A stretch of DNA of 64,000 nt, taken from NCBI RefSeq assembly GCF_019112545.1, contig NW_025064889.1, forward strand, positions 1,285,893 to 1,349,892, read 5' to 3'. Position numbers and translations under genes: made by a program. The notes beneath the pieces were generated by a model that was not told the DNA's origin, ran no database searches, and was given only the letters and a program-made list of their open reading frames with translations. The stretch comes from Guyanagaster necrorhizus (lineage: Eukaryota; Basidiomycota; Agaricomycetes; Agaricales; Physalacriaceae). Below are positions 42,160 to 55,203 of the stretch, piece after piece; position 1 is the first letter of the stretch, and each line of letters opens with the position of its first letter.

Positions 42160-43580
42160 CAGTTGACCAAGTCTTCAGAGTAATCAAAAACCTTGATATC
42201 CCAATCACAGGATGCTGCAATAGAGTGAATGGAATGAGGTGAGAGCAGTTTAGTAGTGGGAGAGAATGTCTTGAAATAGTCTATGCTTTGGACTTGAGAA
42301 AATCTGTATGCAACAAGATGTGCCTTGTACATGTCAATCTCTCTGTTAGCCTTTTGCTTTATCAGTAGAGTCCATTTTGATCTGATGATATTGCATCCAT
42401 ATGGTTTTGGCATGGGTTTATTGCTAAATGTATCTATCCTTCTCATTGCTTCCATCTCAACATCTATAGCCTACTTATATAGTAGCTAATCCTCTCTCTT
42501 TATTGCCTCTTCAACCATTGGCTCATCTGGCATGTCAGCTATGATGGCATATATGTACTCTCTGATTTATGACTTGTCAGTGTCCTCAGCTTCAGCAAGA
42601 CAAGCTTTGTGCCTCATCTGCTTGCTTTCAATGATGTTTTTCACATTGATTTTGCTAGATATATTATGCAGTGCAGTGGGTGTAACATTCTGCCCTTGAT
42701 TTGGTGCTGGAGTAGGCAGTGGGCTGGATGGAGGTGTTGACAATGGTGTGGTTAATGTTGAGCTTAGTAGAGATGATGTCTTTAGACATGTTGGCTTACT
42801 TGATAGTATATGCTGAATGTTTTCAGCCTGTTTTTCAAGTCTGATCTCTGCTCTCTTTCTCTTATTCAGCATTCTGTAGATTCCATCTTCTCTCCTGCAG
42901 ACTTTTGGAAACCTGATGCTCCTTTCAGTGTGTATAGATTGATTATCTGGATAATATATTCAGTGCCCATTGCTATTCTGATCAAACCTGACCCATCTTC
43001 CTTTGCATGCTCATTCCTCAACCTTTAACTTGTTCTCTGCATGGATCCAAACTTTACATTCCCATTTGTGTATCTGGTGTAGGTCTGACTTTCTCCTATA
43101 GAACACCTTATATAGTGTGTGACCTCCTACAGCCTTTCATGAGATATAGTTCTTTAACCATACTGCATGCTTTAATGCTTCTCCCCATAGATTCATCAGC
43201 AATCCAGTGGAATGTAATATTGCATGGACTTCTCAAGAAGCATGCAATTGAATCTCTCAGTGACTCCATTGTGCTCAGAGGTATTGTGAACTGTGAAGCA
43301 ATGCTGTCTGCCCTTCTCTGTGATGTAATTATCAAATTTATGACTCTTGTACTCTCTTCTGCCATCCAAATGCAAGATTTTTATCTTTATTCCATACTTC
43401 TTCTCTTATCTTGCATTAAGATCTTTAAAGGACTGCAATATCTCATCCTTTGCATGAAGCAACATAATCACTCAGTATCTTGATGCATTGTTGATGAATG
43501 AGACTTAATATTTCTTGTGCTGATTGGTTTCTACTGTTGCAGATCTTCAGATGTCACTATAGACTTGGTCACTGACTTGC
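42160..43580 (-). mobile_element. Ty1/Copia relic (Copia-2), left part
   Basis: On the minus strand an integrase C-terminal part (about 43480-43050: ITFHWIADESMGRSIKACSM) leads through a Pro/Ser-rich spacer (LSTPPSSPLPTPAPNQGQN at about 42720) to a reverse transcriptase start (about 42430-42170: YGCNIIRSKWTLLIKQKA, MYKAHLVAYRFSQVQSIDYF, CDWDIKVFDYSEDLVN). It is cut off on the left near 42165. On the right it is interrupted at 43580 by Gypsy-3, so its 5' part should lie beyond the window end. Many stops, almost no CpG. Confidence 0.75.
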
Positions 43581-43639
43581 TGTTATGATTTTTTTCATTT
43601 CTTTTCTGACTTAACCCCTATTTATGCTTAGTCAGAGTG
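43581..43639 (+). repeat. First 59 bp of the Gypsy-3 5' LTR
   Basis: Begins TGTTATGATT and runs to TATTTATGCTTAGTCAGAGTG. It continues at 59807/59812 after the Gypsy-2 insertion. Together the two pieces make 467 bp, the length of the other old LTRs (466). The 5 bases before it are CTTGC; its partner duplication lies outside the window. Confidence 0.85.
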
Positions 43640-44105
43640 TGTTAGATTCAAGCCACACATGACCAACTAGCACATGATAATCTAACATGGCTTTGCATTC
43701 AAGCCTTCCATTAAAGTCCACTTTTATATACTATTCATTGGTCCTTTGTACTTCAAGGCTTTATGTGATTTGCTTGAGAGTAGAATGAGGATGTATAAAC
43801 TTTAGCTCAAAGCTGAGAATTACCAGTGAGAGCAAGCTTCTTAAATACTGTACATGTCTGGCTAATAATACTACTTACTTATTGTGTGTCTCTCTGTCCT
43901 TTGTGCTCTTTGTACTGGAGTATCATTACTGTACATAAAAGACTGATTGTGCATCATCAAGCAACATCATTGCATCAAAAGACAATGACAGACTTAGCTA
44001 GTTGTGATGACTAAGCCTTATCCCATGGTCTTAAGTGCTTATTTTAGCACCTTGACTAAGCATAAATAGGGGTTAATTTGAGGAGAAGTAGGGAAAATCA
44101 TAACA
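43640..44105 (-). repeat. Gypsy-2 3' LTR (466 bp)
   Basis: TGTTAG..TAACA ends. It differs from 59341-59806 at about 37 positions by hand count, all transitions, with no indel. Next to it (44106-44120) the minus strand has the purine run GGAGGGGATAA, the polypurine tract. Confidence 0.9.
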
Positions 44106-44129
44106 TTATCCCCTCCTTAAGACCATTGT

Positions 44130-47100
44130 TCTGATAGCTTAATTAAGGGATAATTCATAGTCACATATGCTGTTGTCCACATCTATTTGTTTCTCATTGA
44201 CCCATTGATTTGATTCTGGACCATAACCCTTCCAGCTGACTAAGTAGTCGATGGTAGTCATTGTCTCCCTCTCTTTTGCCCTGATCTTCTGCAGTTTATA
44301 GTTCAGGACTTGGTTGATTTCATAATGTTCTTCATCATTGATTAGATCTGGGGGTGGAGGTGGTAGGCATTCTTGATTTGGAAATGCTGGGGTGATATAC
44401 AGCATCAATAGTGTCTTATTAAAGATATTGTGGATTTTTCAAGTGGGCAGCAATTAGAGTTTGTATGCACTCACACTGATCTTTGAGAGTATTGAGAATG
44501 GGCCAGTCCATTTGTCTGCCAGTTTGTGTTTAGGACATGGCAAATGAAGGTTGGTGGTATCTAACCATACTTTGTCATTTATGTTATAGATGTGAGCCTC
44601 CTGTTGATGTTTATTGTAGTTGCATTTCATGGTTGTGGCAGCTTTTTCCAGGGCAGCTTTGGTTTCTGCATGGATTTTTGCCATTGTCATGACAAAGTCT
44701 GTTGATGCAGGAGTGGTGGTTTTGAGCTGTTCGGTCTGGGCAATGTGAGGATGGTGTCCATGATTAACAAAAAACAGTGTTTTTCCTGTTGCCAAGTGTA
44801 CTTGGTTATTGTGTTGAAAGGCAGCTAGTGTGAGCCACTCTACCCAATTGTCTTGTCAGTAGTTAATGAAAAAGCAGAGATATTTTTCCACTTCTTGGTT
44901 TGCATGCTCCATTTGCCCATCAGTTTGAGAGTGATATATGGTGGATGCATTCCATTTAATGTTTAGAAGTCAATAGAGATCATCCAAGAATTTGGAGACA
45001 AATTAGGGTCCTCAGTCTGAGATAACCACCTGTGGCATGTCATACTTTGTATAGACTTTGTCTTGCAGGATTTTGGTCCATCCTTCAGAAGTCAATTCTG
45101 TCAAGCAGGTGATCAGAATGATTGCCTTTGAGAATCAATCAACTATGACTAAGATGACATTATAGCCATTACAATCTGGTAATCCAGTGACTATGTTGAT
45201 CGAAATATGGATTCATGGTGATGACAGGACCTCATTCAGATGAAGTGGTGCAGCTTGAGCCTGTGTCAATAATTTGCCACATTGGCAAACCTCACATGCT
45301 TTGATGTATGTAGTAATGTTCTGTCCTATTTTAGGCCACCAATATTCCTGTAGGACTAGCTTCTTTGTTTTGGCAATGCCAGAATGTCCAGCAGTAGCAT
45401 AGTCATAATAGATGGTGATAATTTCACCATATAATCTATGATCTCGAGAGATATAAATTCTCCCATCATAGTGAATTAACCCTCCCTTCTTTGTCATCTC
45501 TCATTTGTGATTGAGGGATGGGGCCACTCATTGATCCCATTTATGACTGTCATGGATCATGCTTTTGATATACTTATGGATTTCCTCCTCTATGAGCATT
45601 ATCATTGCTTGGAAATGTTCAGGTCAGAGTAAGGTTATGCTCTTGTTATCAGCCTCCCCCTGATCATGGTCTGCTCTTTGGCTAAGCAGGTCTGCTTTCT
45701 TGTTGGCTGTTCCAGCTTTGTGATGGAGGGTGTACTGATACTGGCTAAGTTCAGTAATCCATCTGGCTTGTCAACAGTTTAGCTTCTGCAGCTGGCAAAA
45801 GTACCATAAGTTTTAATGATCAGTCCAGATCTCAAAAACTTTGATGGCCCCAATGAGATAATGTTGCCACTTTTTTAGAGTGAGCATGATAGCAAGGAGT
45901 TTCTTGTCATAGATTTTATAGTTTTGTTTGGTAACAGTGAGAGCCTTAGATAAGAACACTACAGGGCACCATTTTGCATCTTGTTTCTGAGACAAAATGG
46001 CCCTGATCACTCCTTCACTCAAGTCAGCCTCTACTCTGAATTTTCTGTCCTGCATGAGGATAGCTAGCACCACATCTCTGGCTAGTTGCCTTTTTAGCTT
46101 GTCAAAGATGGCTTGTTGGGAAGAGCCCCATACCCATGAGGCATTACTGGTTAGTTGGGTCATGGGTTGGACAACCTTGCTATAGTCTCAGATGAATTGT
46201 CAGTAGAAATTAGTAAATCTGAGAAACAACTGTAGTTTCTTTTTCTTGACTGGTTCTGGCCATTCGGTTACTTCTGCTACTTTGATGGGGTCTATCTGGA
46301 TACTTTCTTTGCTTATGATGACTCCGAAGTACTCAGTTTTGAGTATCTCGAACTCACACTTCTCTGCTTTGAGGAATAATCTGTGCTTCCTCATAAGATT
46401 CAACATCTGTCATATCAGTTTCCTATGCTCCTCCTTGGTTTTTGACATGATCAGGATGTCATCAAGATATATAGTGATCTTTCCAGTGGTGATGAGGTCT
46501 CTGAATATGTTGTTCATCATCCACTGGAATGTCGCCAGAGAATTGGTGAGTCTGAAGAACATGACTGTTAGCTCAAATAATTCTCGGTTTATCTGGAATG
46601 CTGCTTTCCACTCATTCCCCTCTTTTATCTGAACATTGTTGTATCCCCATTGAACATTGAGTTTTGTGTAGTATTTAGCACTCCAGAGTTTGTCTATTAA
46701 CTCTGAGATCAGTAGGAGTGAGTATCTGTTCTTGATTGTCATCTCATTAAGCTTTCAGTAGTCCTGAACCAGTTGAAGCTTGCTGTCCTTCTTTTTGATA
46801 AAAAAGAATGGGGATGCCATAGGGGATTTTGAGGGTCTAATGCATCCACTCAACAAGTTTTTGTCCAGGAACTTGTTGAGTTCCTGCTGCTCATTGTGTC
46901 CTAATGGATATGTTTTGCAGTCTAGATTAGCATTTGCATTTGAGATTAATTCAATTGCATAGTCCCATGGTTTTGGCTCTGGCAACTCATCAAAGCTTTC
47001 CTTCTTGAAGAGGTCCTTGAAGTCATGTGCCCACTCAGGCACTATTTCTTCAAAGGTTCTTTCCTCTCTTTGTTCATTGGCTTTGGCAGCGAGGTTATTG

Positions 47101-47530
47101 GCATGATGGATTGTATGAATATGTAGTTTGTTTTGTAGATCGACTATGAGAATGGTTTTCTCATCTTCCATCTCTTTATTCTATTGGTCTTCTAGATCTT
47201 CATCAGAGAGTTCAAATGGGATCTTCTGACATCAGCATCTTGCAAATGTGATTCATCCAGTTTTCCAGTTGATCAGTGGATTATGATGTATGAGCCAATC
47301 ATGACCAAGGAAAACTTTCTTGGTTCCAAGATCTGTGACTACCAAATCGATTCGCTCAGAGTGATCACTGATTGTGAGTCTGAGTTCCATGAATTTGGTA
47401 ATTTACCTGGCTTGGTTTTTGGTTCTGTCAGCATTATAAACAGGGATTGGGGCTGCTGTGGCTCAGATTGAGAGTTTATGCTTATTGATAAAAGTGCAGT
47501 TAATAGAGCTTCCTGTGTATCTGCTATCAA
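44130..47530 (-). pseudogene. Gypsy-2 pol, broken
   Basis: Fragments in order: protease region (about 47530-47280); NANANLDCKTYPLGHNEQQE and KSPMASPFFFIKKKDSKLQL (about 46960-46780); RT with TIKNRYSLLLISELIDK, LNVQWGYNNVQIK and IYLDDILIMSK (about 46740-46410); RNase H with FRVEADLSEGVIRAILSQ (about 46060); integrase zinc region GHSGIAKTKKLVLQEYWWPK (about 45400) with CEVCQCGK; and the chromodomain DYLVSWKGYGPESNQWVNEK (about 44250). Stops between all blocks. Where Gypsy-1 has TGA in LDV-stop-WGYNN, this copy has Gln, so the original codon was Arg. Confidence 0.85.
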
Positions 47531-47899
47531 TCAACATAGTTACTGCATAGGTGGAGCAGGATGTGAGGGTTTCTATCTGGGCTTTATCGAGCAAATCTCA
47601 TCTGGTGGTTTTAGATCACTGAATAAACTTTTGTGGGCCCTGAAGTTTGTCAAGCCATTTCAAGGCCTGACATTGTTTAGCCTTTCTCATTCCTTCTACC
47701 ATATTGTCAATTATTTCTTTGGTCTTGGTCTGATAAACCCAATTCTTGAGCACTACTTTAGCCATTGCTTCATCTTTGGGATCTTTGATGGCTCACCAGG
47801 TCTATTTGGTATCAAATAGTTTGAGCCAGGTATTAGGGCTCTCTGCCCCTGTTCACCTCAGAGGCTTTTGAGTTTTCTTTGCGATTCTTCAGTGTGCAA

Positions 47900-49060
47900 A
47901 GGGTCAATTGGTGCTATATTCAAATGCACAGTATAGATAGGTATAGTGATAACTACAGAAGTACTATTAGTCTAACTAGCAGCTAGGATTTGCATACTGT
48001 AAGAGTCTTTAGCTGGCACAGTGGAATTGCTCACTGGTCAGCCTCATCTTTTACTTCCTCCACTTTGGTCTCCTTGCTGAGTTCTTCATCCTCTTTCTGT
48101 AGCTTGGCAATCTGCACTCATATGTCCTTGCATATTTGTTTCTTCTTCAGGTAGTCTTTTACTATGTGGCCCTTTTAGCCACAATTAAAGCACTTGCCTT
48201 CTTTTTTCATCTGGTCTATATCTATAGGCTTCTCTACTCTTGTATATGTAGTTCCAGTTTCCATTTTTTAGGAGGTCAGAGTCAAAGGAGTTTCCTGTGG
48301 TTTCCTGGCAGTTGTTTCTGACTTGTTCAGAGTTGATGGGGTTGACTTTTTGGTGTAGTCTTGTAGGGTCAACAATTCTGCTTTCTGCCTTTGCCACTTC
48401 TTGTACATTTCAATGATCCTTTCCTTTCATTCATCATATCCTACTGGCATCAATACTCTGATGCTAATAGCTGAAATCATCATGATGTAAGAGAAGAGGA
48501 TGCCCTGCTTGAGGGCCTCAACCATCTGACTGTCATTGGCTGTGTTGTCTCAGATTCCAGCTAGTTTGGTGAGCCATTCTAGCTTGTCGAAGTAGTCTGT
48601 GGCCACTCTGTCTCCTATTTTATACTTCTTGATCTTCTGTTTGTGTACTTCCTGTACTATCAGATCAATAAATTTGTTGTTTAACATCTGTTTGAACATG
48701 GGCTATGAGAGATATTGATAGTGCCCTCATGTCATTGATTGGAAGAAAGGAGAAATAAGGATCTACCATGTCTTTGCTTTCTCTTCCAGGTAGGAGGCAG
48801 CAAAGATGACCTTATTCATATCAGTTCCTAAATATCTGATGTAGACTTTGAAGTATTGCTCACAATTGATAAGGAAGCAATCTATATTGTCAGAGGCCCC
48901 TTTGAAGGAGCAGAGTTTCTGTAGGAGGTCTGGGTGACATTGAAGGACTGCTGCATCATGAGGTAATACCTCTATCAGGTTAGGCCAGTCTGAGAAGGGA
49001 GGGTGCTGCCACTCATATGGGGGTTCAAAGAAGGAATGTAGTGAGTTGTCATCCACTACT
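47900..49060 (-). pseudogene. Gypsy-2 gag, broken
   Basis: NSLHSFFEPPYEWQHPPFSD, DLLQKLCSFKGASDNIDCFL and YLGTDMNKVIFAASYLEEKA (49056-48763) match Gypsy-1 gag. The zinc knuckle near 48190 is interrupted by a stop (CFNCG-stop-KGH). At the position where Gypsy-1 and Gypsy-3 have TGA after EMYK(E), this copy has TGG. Confidence 0.8.
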
Positions 49061-49379
49061 AGACTTTCCTGTAGTGGCTTATCCTTGCATATGATGACAC
49101 TATCTCAAATGGTAAATCCCAGCTGTACTGCTTCCAGATCATCTTATGCCAGATCTTTTTCAGTCCCACTCCCGCTTGCTTCATTGGAGGGCAGCTGTGC
49201 TCTCAGTAATTGGCTTCTCTTGCCAGTCTATGGATCTCAGTAAAAGGTCAGCATCTCTCTGGATTGAGGTTGGGATCAGGAAAACCAGGTTGCCATGAAG
49301 CAGAGAGAAGAAGCAGAGTATGAAAATATACTTCAGATAGACAGGGTCATGTACTCAGCTCGTTTCTGAGTTTTGGGTA

Positions 49380-50836
49380 GCAATCATAGCATGAGATGTA
49401 CAGATGATGGCATTGGATATGCTGGTGATCTTTGAATTAGGTCTTCAGGGTGCCTTTGGTTGTATTGAACTGTAGTATAGTCTGTTGCTGCATGCTTTAG
49501 AATTTCTGTTCTTTCATCAGTCATTGAATAGAGATATAATTGTCCTAATTCTGATGCTATCCAGATAGCATCATGCCATAAAAGGTTTATCCTCTGCAGG
49601 TAATGTTCTTGATATTCCTGCATCCTTACCTTCCTTATTTCTTGTTCCAGTTCTTCTTTGTCTGTTGATTCTTATAGTCCATATCCAAGAACCCTCCTAG
49701 GATGGGGTGGATCACTGCTTTCAGTTTCCTTTCCCTCTTTCTTGTCATTCTCTTCTTTCTCAGAGAGAAAAATGATGGGTGGATCATAGGGCCTCTCCAC
49801 CTTCTCTGGTTGTATTGTCATTCTGCTGCCCTGGCTGGGTACTCAGCCCAGTGGTTGAAGGATCTGGTGTATTATTGTAGGTGGCAATAGGCTGACTTCT
49901 GATGCTGGAGTCATACTGGTTTTCCTCAGTTGTTCTCACCACCTCCACTTGCTCACGATAGAGGTGGACATTTTGTTGGTAGTCATCATCGACAAGTCAT
50001 CCAATAATCTTACTTTTGAGAAATCCTCAGAGTACATAGGCAGAGATGTGGGCATTACCAGAGACTCAAAGTCCATAGTGTCTGAGGACAGACTTATCAC
50101 TCCTGAACATTGAGTCAGCACTAGAGGTTTGGTGGGAAGGAGGATATTGCGAGGTTAGGGGTTGTTGGTTTCTTTTAATTCGAGTGCCATCTGCTCAATA
50201 CTCAAAGATTCCACTGCCTGAGATACTGGGTTCTCTAAAGATGGAGAAGGAGAGAGAGAGGTCTGCTTATACTGGTGTGAGTACACTGGTGACCTCTGGT
50301 TGAAGTCTGTACCAGTTGGAGACATTGGTTCTGGCCAGTTGGTCTCTCTCCATCTCTTGCTGGTGGTTTCTATTCTGCTTGTTATACTTGGTGGTCATCC
50401 TTCTCTGTGACTCCTCTTCTGCATGTTAGTTCTCAGACTCATCATGTACTGGCTGTAGCTCATTCCACTGCCTACACTTCTCTTGTCAGATGGCATCATC
50501 ATAGTTGAAGGGAATGGTAAGGTCTCAGATTGGAAAGTACTAGCATATGGTTTCTTTTCATCATGTTTGTCATCTTTGCTCATTGTCAGGCTAGTTTGAG
50601 GGGTTTTGTCCTACCCTGGTGCTGGTTTCAGTGAGGGGATGAGCATTATGAGACTGGCCACTAGGTGTTAGTGTGCAGAATCTTGAAGCCATCTGAGGGG
50701 CATCAAGAGAGTCTCAGGTATGGTTGGCAATCCCATGGATACAGGAGGTAGAAGAGTGACTGGAGGAGGGGGACTGACAGAAGAAATCTTCTGGGAGGTT
50801 CTGATCTTCATTGTTGGAGACAATATCTGGTACAAG
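49380..50836 (-). pseudogene. Gypsy-2 pre-gag region, downstream part
   Basis: Contains EYQEHYLQRINLLWHDAIWI and ILKHAATDYTTVQYNQRHPE (about 49620-49440), the same domain as in Gypsy-1 and Gypsy-3. Further upstream to 50836 it matches the first pre-gag frame in short blocks with many stops. The N-terminal part continues at 58931 on the other side of Gypsy-1. Confidence 0.7.
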
Positions 50837-50841
50837 GATTC
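50837..50841. other. Target duplication GATTC (left) of Gypsy-1
   Basis: Identical to 58926-58930. It marks the insertion point inside the Gypsy-2 pre-gag region. Confidence 0.95.
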
Positions 50842-51284
50842 TGTTAGGCTCAAGCATCACATGGACAGATACACGTGATAAACAGGCATTCCTTCGCACT
50901 TCGAGGAATCACCTGAGTCCACTTTGTATGTATCCATTTGGTGTGACACAAGATCAGTTATTGACTCGAGGTAGAATGGCATGTATAAACTTTAGCTCGA
51001 AGCTGGGGTCTTACCAGCAAGAGCACTGGTCTTAAATACTATACAGATGGTCCTAATTATATCGCTACTTATTATGTCTGTCTGTGTCCATGGTACTCGT
51101 TGTCCTTGAGCACCGAGACCGTACATAAAAGGGGAATTGTGTTGTTGCTAGGCTTGGTGGTCGTGACGACTTGGGGATCACTAGTTGTGCTGACTAAGCT
51201 TTCCCACGGTCTTGTGCCCTTCTGACTAAGCATAAATAGGGGTGAAAGGCGAATGTCAATGGAAAAATAAGGAAAATCATAACA
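50842..51284 (-). repeat. Gypsy-1 3' LTR (443 bp)
   Basis: Differs from the 5' LTR at 8 of 443 positions, all transitions. Six of them are CpG against TpG or CpA. Confidence 0.95.
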
Positions 51285-51300
51285 TTACCCCCCGCTTAAG
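51285..51300 (-). other. Gypsy-1 polypurine tract
   Basis: On the minus strand AAGCGGGGGGTAA lies directly before the 3' LTR, the expected primer site for plus-strand DNA synthesis. Confidence 0.8.
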
Positions 51301-51317
51301 ACCATCATCCTGATGGC

Positions 51318-54300
51318 TTAATTAAGGGATAATTCATAGTCATGTATAGCGTCGTTGGCGTTCATGTATTTTTCATTTATCCACTGGTTTGATTCTGGCC
51401 CGTATCCTTTCCAGCTGACGAGGTAATCGACCATTGTTGTCATGCCGCCCCTGCGGGCTTTGACCTTCCGCAGTTTATGGTTCAAGATTTGTTCGATTTC
51501 GTAGTGTTCCTCATTATCAATTAGGTCTGGAGGTGGTGGTGGAGGTCGTTCCTGATTTGGAAAGGCCAGCACGATATATGGTGTTAGAAGGGATTCATTG
51601 AATACATTGTGTATTTTCCATCCCGGTGGTAACTTCAACTTGTAGGCAGAGTCACCGATTTTTGCCAGGATGGGGAAAGGACCGGTGTGTTTGTCAGCGA
51701 GTTTTCGCTTAGGTCGAGGGAGGTGGAGATTCATTGTGTCGAGCCAGACTTTATCATGTGTCTGATAAGTGTGTGCCGGGCGACGGTGTTTGTCATACTG
51801 TTTTTTCATGGAAGCTGCTGTTTTTTCTAATGCGGCCTTTGTTTCGGCATGGATTTTTTCAAGAGTCATGGCGAAGTCTGTGGATGCAGGTGTCATTGTT
51901 TTATGATGGGTTGTTTGGGCAATATAGGGGTGTCACCCATGGTTGATGAAGAAAGGTGTTAGGCCCGTGGCGGAGTGCACCCTGTTGTTGTGTTGAAAGG
52001 CCACGAGTGCGAGCCATTCGATCCAATCATCCTGTCGGTAGTTGATAAATAGTTGAAGATATTTTTTAACTTCTTGGTTTGCCCATTCAGTTTGTCCGTC
52101 AGTCTGCAGATGATAGGCTGTGGATGCGTTTCGTTTTATATGTAGCAATTTGTATAAGTCGTCGAGGAACTTTGATACAAATTGCGGCCCTCTGTCAGAA
52201 ATGACGACTTGTGGCATCCCGTATTTGGCATATACCTCATCTCGAAGGATTTTCACCCACCCCTCTGAAGTCAATTCCGTCGAGCATGCAATTGGGATGA
52301 TCGTTTTGGAGAACCGATCGACTATGACGATAATCACATCATAGCCATTGCAGTCCGGTAGTCCTGTGATCATATCCACGGAGATATGGGTCCAAGGTTG
52401 TGATGGTATTTCGTTCGGGTGTAAGGGGGCTGATCATGGCTGTGTGGATGTTTTTCCCCTTTGGCACGTTTCGCATGCTCTGACATACGATGTGATGTCA
52501 TTGCTGAGTTTAGGCCACCAATAATTTTGGAGGACAAGTTCCTTTGTTTTGGCAATCCCGGGATGTCCTGCAGTGGTGTGGTCATAGCACGTCGCAATAA
52601 TTTCCCTGCGTAGGCTTTGTACCCGTGGAACATAAATCCTTCCGTGGTAGTAGATCATTCCGTCTTCTTTTGTCATTCCTTGCTCATGATTGAGGGAGGC
52701 GGCGATTCTCTGATCCCATTGGTGTGCGTCTCATGTTGCGCTTTTGATGCGCTCGTGCATTTCTTCTGTTGGCATTATTAGTGCTCGAAAATGTTCAGGG
52801 CAGAGGATGGTGACTCTGTCATTATCATTTCTCCCTTGATTGTGATCTGCCCGACGGGAGAGGAGGTCAGCCTTCTTGTTAGCGACCCCGGCTTTATGAT
52901 GGAGTGTGTACTGGTATTGAGCGAGTTTGGTAACCCATCGAGCCTGACGACGATTCAGCTTCTGAGGCTGACGGAAATATCGAAGATTTTGGTGATCCGT
53001 CCAGATTTCAAAAATGTCTGCTGCTCCAATTAGGTAATGCCACCACTCTTCGAGGGCAAGCATTATTGCGAGTAACTCCTTGTCATAGATCTCATAGTTC
53101 CTTTCAGTGACGGTGAGTGCCTTTGAGAGGAATGCAACAGGGCGCCATTTCCCATTCTGTTCTTGGGATAATACAGCGCCTATGGCTCCCTCGCTGGAGT
53201 CGGCTTCTACTCGGAACTTCCCTTCCTGGGATGGAATGGCGAGTATTACGTCCTCCACTAACCGTCGCTTTAAGTCTTCGAAGGCGAGTTGTTGTGGAGT
53301 TCCCCAATCCCATGGGGCATTACCAGTGAGTTGTGTCATGGGGCGAACGATTCTGCTGTAGTCTCGTATGAATTGCCTATAGAAATTGGTGAAACCAAGA
53401 AAAGATTGTAGCTCCTTTTTCTTGGTGGGAATCGGCCATTCTAGTACCCCCGCAACCTTTATTGGGTCCATGCGAATGCTCCCTTCACTAATGATCACCC
53501 CGAGGTATTTGGTTTCTAACACCTCGAACTCGCATTTCTCTGCCTTGAGGAACAGTTTATGCTTCCTCATGAGGGCGAGTACTTGTCGCACCAAGTCGCG
53601 GTGCTCTTCCCTAGTCTTGGACATTATAAGGATATCGTCGAGATAGATGGTTACCTTCCCAGTGGCGATGAGGTCTTTGAATATGTCGTTCATCATCCAC
53701 TGGAAAGTGGCTGGGGAGTTGGTCAAGCCGAAGAACATGACGGTGGGTTCGAACAACCCTCGGTTGGTCCTGAACGCGGCCTTCCACTCATCTCCTTCCT
53801 TGATCCTGACGTTATTATACCCCCATCAGACGTCGAGTTTAGTGTAGTACTTGGCTCCTCGGAGTTTGTCTATTAGTTCTGAGATTAGCGGTAGCGGGTA
53901 TCTGTTCTTGATGGTCATCTCGTTTAATTTGCGATAGTCCTGTACAGGTTGGAGTTTGCCGTCCTTCTTCTTTACGAAGAAGAAGGGGGAAGCCATGGGA
54001 GACTTCGACGGTCGAATCCGCCCGGAGGATAAGTTCTCGTCTAAGAACTTATCGAGCTCTAATTGTTCCTGACTACCGAGAGGATAGGTCTTGCAGTCAA
54101 GATTCGCATTGGCATTGGGGACCAGTTCGATGGCATGATCCCAAGGCTTTGGAGGCGGGAGCTCGTCGAAATTCTCTTTCTCGAAGAGGTCCCGATAATC
54201 GCATGCCCACTCTGGTACCATTTCTTCGAAGGTTTTCTCCTCCTTCCCTTCATGAGCCTTGGCGGCTAGATTGTTGGCGTGATGTACTGCCTGGATGTGG

Positions 54301-55203
54301 ATCTCCTTCTGTAGGTCAACGGCTAAGATGGTTTCACCATCCTCCATCTCCTCATCCCACCGGTCCTCCGGGTCCTCATCTGGCAACTCATATGGGATCT
54401 TTCAGCACCGACATCGTGCAAATGTGAGCCTCCCAGTTTTCCAGTTGATGAGTGGGTTATGCCGAATCAACCAGTCGTGTCCCAAGAATAGCTCCTTGGT
54501 TCCGAGGTCTGTCATGGCTAGGTCGATCCTTTCAGAGTGATCTCCGATGGTCAACCTAAGCTCGACGAACTCTGTGATTGAACCGGCTTGATTTTTTGTT
54601 CCGTCGGCATTGTATACTGGTATGGGGGCGGCGGTGGTCCTGGTAGGGAGATTGTGCTGTTGGATGAAGGATCGATTGATGGAGCTTCCAGTACAGCCAC
54701 TGTCGATCAGGGTGCTGACCGAGTGGGTTGTTTGATTGGTTAGGGTCTCGATTTGGGCTTTGGTTGTCAGGTCCCTTCCCGGGGTTTTGGTTCGCCTGAT
54801 GAATTTTGGTGGGCCTTTCAACTCGTCTAACCATTCCAGTGCTCGGCTTCGTTCGGCATTCTGTAACCCGTTTACGGCATCCTCTGTTGCTTCTCCTGTT
54901 CTAGTCCGATGTATCCATCCTTGTAGGACGGCCTTTGCTGCACTGTCATTCACCGCTTCTTTGATGGCTCTCCACATCCATTCGGTCTGGAATGGTTTGA
55001 GCCATTGCTTGGAGCTCTCTGCCCCTGTTCGGCCCGCAGGCATTTGAGTTTTTCTCTTCGACTCTTTCAGGTGTGCATGGTCAACTGGTATATTCGAATA
55101 TGCGTATGTTATTACAGAAGTAGCGTAAGTCCATCCAGTGGCTGAGACAGGCACACCATTAGATTCTTTGGCCAATCCAGTGGAGTCGTTCACTGATTGG
55201 CCC
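51318..55203 (-). pseudogene. Gypsy-1 pol: protease, RT, RNase H, integrase, chromodomain
   Basis: One reading frame throughout, in the -1 frame relative to gag. Protease STLIDSGCTGSSINRSF (about 54710; DSG catalytic motif). RT with PMASPFFFVKKKDGKLQPVQ, TKLDV-stop-WGYNNVR, FGLTNSPATFQ and the active site YLDDILIMSK (about 53640). RNase H FRVEADSSEGAIGAVLSQ. Integrase zinc finger (HTTAGHPGIAKTKEL..CETCQRGK), then the core D..D..E in VDMITGLP, VISDRGPQF and LQTDGQTEWANQ. The C-terminal chromodomain is DYLVSWKGYGPESNQWINEK (about 51420). Five in-frame TGA codons at 54402, 53826, 52731, 52434 and 51933 (lowest base) break it. Each sits where Arg (CGA) would fit, and no TAA or TAG is seen within the frame. 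Confidence 0.92.
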